Positions 8,801-9,594 of a stretch of DNA of 9,594 bases are shown in pieces. Positions within the stretch are counted from its first letter, which is position 1, and the number at the start of each line of letters is the position of its first letter. Source of the stretch: JBLHHI01 sp047614125 (GTDB lineage Bacteria; Bacteroidota; Bacteroidia; NS11-12g; UBA9320). The position numbers were made by a program, and so were the translations under genes. Where the stretch lies: contig JBLHHI010000119.1 in the NCBI GenBank assembly GCA_047614125.1, positions 1 to 9,594 of the forward strand, read 5' to 3'. Under the pieces are notes generated by a model that had not been told where the DNA came from, searched no databases, and saw only the letters and a program-made list of their open reading frames with translations.

Positions 8801-9594
8801 ATAGAAGGAATAGACGCAGTAATTAAATCACTGAAACTTATAAAGATTACTCGTGCTTCGTGATCATCTATATTGGTTCCTTGAATTTTATTCCCAATTG
8901 AAAAACCGGACAAACAAAGTGCATTTGGAACTTCATTTTCTTCAGCGGGTTTGCCATTTGGATTTGAGCCACTTGGGTAACCAAAACACATTCCTCGAAC
9001 GCTTCCAGCAAGTGAGGAAGAAGATGTATGCGAGTCACCAGTTAACCCATCAAGAGGGTTGGTTATCTCAAAAGAATTGATTAGAATCATGTGTTCGTTC
9101 AGGTGCATTATAAACCAAAATCCTTGTTTCTCACCAGCTAAAATGAAATGGGTTTTACCATCGGCAGGATTTACAAACTCCCGTACGGCTCTGATAGAAT
9201 ATTTCAAATTATCATTGGTAAAATAGGTACGAGTAACGGAAAAGTTTAAATCTGCCTGGGTTTTACAGAACACCGGCTTTTGTAGGTTAATATTTTCTAA
9301 GGTGAGAAACCCAGCCGAGTAATAATGATTATTCACCGCTCGTGTTTCAAAAAAAGCGCCAAAACTTTTAGCCTTTTGAGTAAAATTCTGATTGTTGTTG
9401 TTAATGTCATTCCAAGCAGTAGATCTGTCAAAGCGGATTGAATTCAATAGATTTAAGTTTTGATCTACAAGTAATAGCGAAGGAATAATAGTGTAAGTAC
9501 CTTTAATGGAGTCGCGCTCTTCCGAAGTGGAATCCATCCAAGTAGTGGAGTCGCTTGAATATCCTGCGTTTATAAAATTTCCACTATTAATTTC
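5812..9594 (-). CDS. Large secreted protein with beta-helix-like region and type A T9SS sorting domain (5' end outside window)
   Basis: The gene is open to the right edge. The 19 codons upstream of the ATG at 9537 (starting EINSGNF at the edge) contain no stop, and no signal peptide follows that ATG, so it is an internal methionine and the true N-terminus lies outside. Residues below count from it (1,241 to the end). About 1-510 are beta-strand-rich with propeller-like blades (for example FDYNGDIYICGSIAD at 396-410 and NNEVLIVGDNQDD at 477-489). About 545-985 resemble a right-handed parallel beta-helix: short turns with N/G and recurring patterns such as STIENARVGLEI (636-647), NFHNNNIGIRYN (675-686) and NRFEGLWTGV (786-795). 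About 1020-1160 look alpha-helical. About 1166-1241 form a type A T9SS sorting domain: YPNPAGSSFTL (1171-1181), YNTMGQMV, SGLYTVQI, ending in QKLIK. It should be exported by Sec, then T9SS, to the cell surface or medium. It is the first gene of the minus-strand pair and overlaps the next start by 4 bases. Beta-helices occur in both polysaccharide lyases and adhesins; no catalytic residues could be assigned, so activity is undetermined. Confidence 0.9.
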   Translation of the reverse strand, partial: EINSGNFINAGYSSDSTTWMDSTSEERDSIKGTYTIIPSLLLVDQNLNLLNSIRFDRSTAWNDINNNNQNFTQKAKSFGAFFETRAVNNHYYSAGFLTLENINLQKPVFCKTQADLNFSVTRTYFTNDNLKYSIRAVREFVNPADGKTHFILAGEKQGFWFIMHLNEHMILINSFEITNPLDGLTGDSHTSSSSLAGSVRGMCFGYPSGSNPNGKPAEENEVPNALCLSGFSIGNKIQGTNIDDHEARVIFISFSDLITASIPSINILGHDFFDSEAYHGNPSGDYDAFFTADAEFPTSNWPCKNQTYIRDGNINIGGDVVNYFAVRDWANSIEQDQNGDFVACIMANYTRLGDFGIDPIHSSYAQEIDDRNPNDLYSAQVVLSAYSFDGSTLTHKTSKHLGHSSGMDFMNKARFDYNGDIYICGSIADEGKAINLASPNQAKDFNANFILFKAELSKGTSWTITNKWHKVMLGGKGLTSDQQGRGCGFDCMVTRNNEVLIVGDNQDDFVHRWDNYDLVLVADDCIGLSSLNPDITRDDANDDNWKYLVGSAGPIETWATNKIVQAHVVVPNGKTLVIDQAEIQFCDLNTTVVLLDRGGFIRHSGITVEAGGKLEIKNGSKLTSLINDCNSKWDGIIVGESSALAANAEVIFHNSTIENARVGLEINKGILDASNSFACQPSPSGMHYDLISYNFHNNNIGIRYNSALSVGLDNRINVQKFVSDDAFYANGLGFNCFIQNEGVDELVVRGSSFTNSYLGKPGVCAGILSNVAAFDLIFAPRPSSGIGGTCLYFSESCRPTNFIPNRFEGLWTGVNHGGSVGPGHRMRVAEAEFVNCKEAVVDIVSEGSFMYKNDVKWINSTTIPYSDYPFPQTMDPFDRKYGFMSAWAYGTKVFENTIYNDDANASFVGISTDQVAWFGTYGGMNVKGNSVENDPTASLLGTAQVTNGDNSFLQIGCNTYKNLELDWEINGTLTTQGDGNFGNNNVWTGNNVTGDIISSTSSSWIYFCQIPSLTEPFVTGSVQTLPAAEMSCTDLNPCTEVYGDDAMLMYNGEQESWEILALTLAPPIQLLDEALVHGDGVLARTLLTTLQLTDYETRYYEGIATYYDVVLSALEADRKFAYNASEIDQLKELVNQGSYVGYKAQNALLFYAGIRYNPPMPQHAANQLNEFVDISIEYKINSNSSIFTLYPNPAGSSFTLRFTYSNSIRVVLYNTMGQMVLEVKEVSAHQPINITHLHSGLYTVQILDGEKILSTQKLIK

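Noticed and set aside
9370..9410. Repeated GTT/AAC triplets (Asn-rich stretch) as a possible microsatellite
   Set aside because: The tract is very short and interrupted and codes for a simple Asn run; not convincing as a phase-variable repeat.

Overview
The window looks like chromosomal DNA from a Bacteroidota species, most likely a free-living Flavobacteriia, Sphingobacteriia or Chitinophagia type. The evidence is two large proteins ending in type IX secretion system (T9SS) sorting domains, one type A and one type B (gliding-motility-associated, CHU_C-like), together with start codons that lack Shine-Dalgarno sequences. The exact taxon cannot be fixed from the sequence alone.

Layout: bases 1-346 are non-coding and AT-rich. 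They hold one small hairpin and presumably the promoter of the first gene. Bases 347-2818 (+) encode a complete, exported M1-family zinc aminopeptidase with all catalytic motifs. It ends 15 bp from the stop codon of an oppositely oriented gene pair. On the minus strand, transcribed first, is a very large secreted protein (5812 to the right edge; its N-terminus lies outside the window). It has a beta-propeller-like N-terminal half, a parallel-beta-helix-like middle, a short helical segment and a type A T9SS signal. Its TGA stop overlaps the ATG of the next gene (2834-5815, minus) in an ATGA junction. That second gene encodes a 993-residue secreted protein with a signal peptide, a propeller-like N-terminal half, three PKD domains, two Fn3-like segments and a type B T9SS signal.

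The minus-strand pair is probably one transcription unit delivering two large modular proteins to the cell surface or medium. The two use different T9SS sorting signals although their translation appears coupled. The aminopeptidase is independent: opposite strand, no sorting domain, probably periplasmic. No RNA gene, mobile element, CRISPR array or phage feature was seen. I do not see a clearly new system. The points most worth a second look are the coupled type A/type B cargo pair, the strong base-composition shift inside the 993-residue gene, and a perfect 9-bp hairpin in its signal-peptide coding region.
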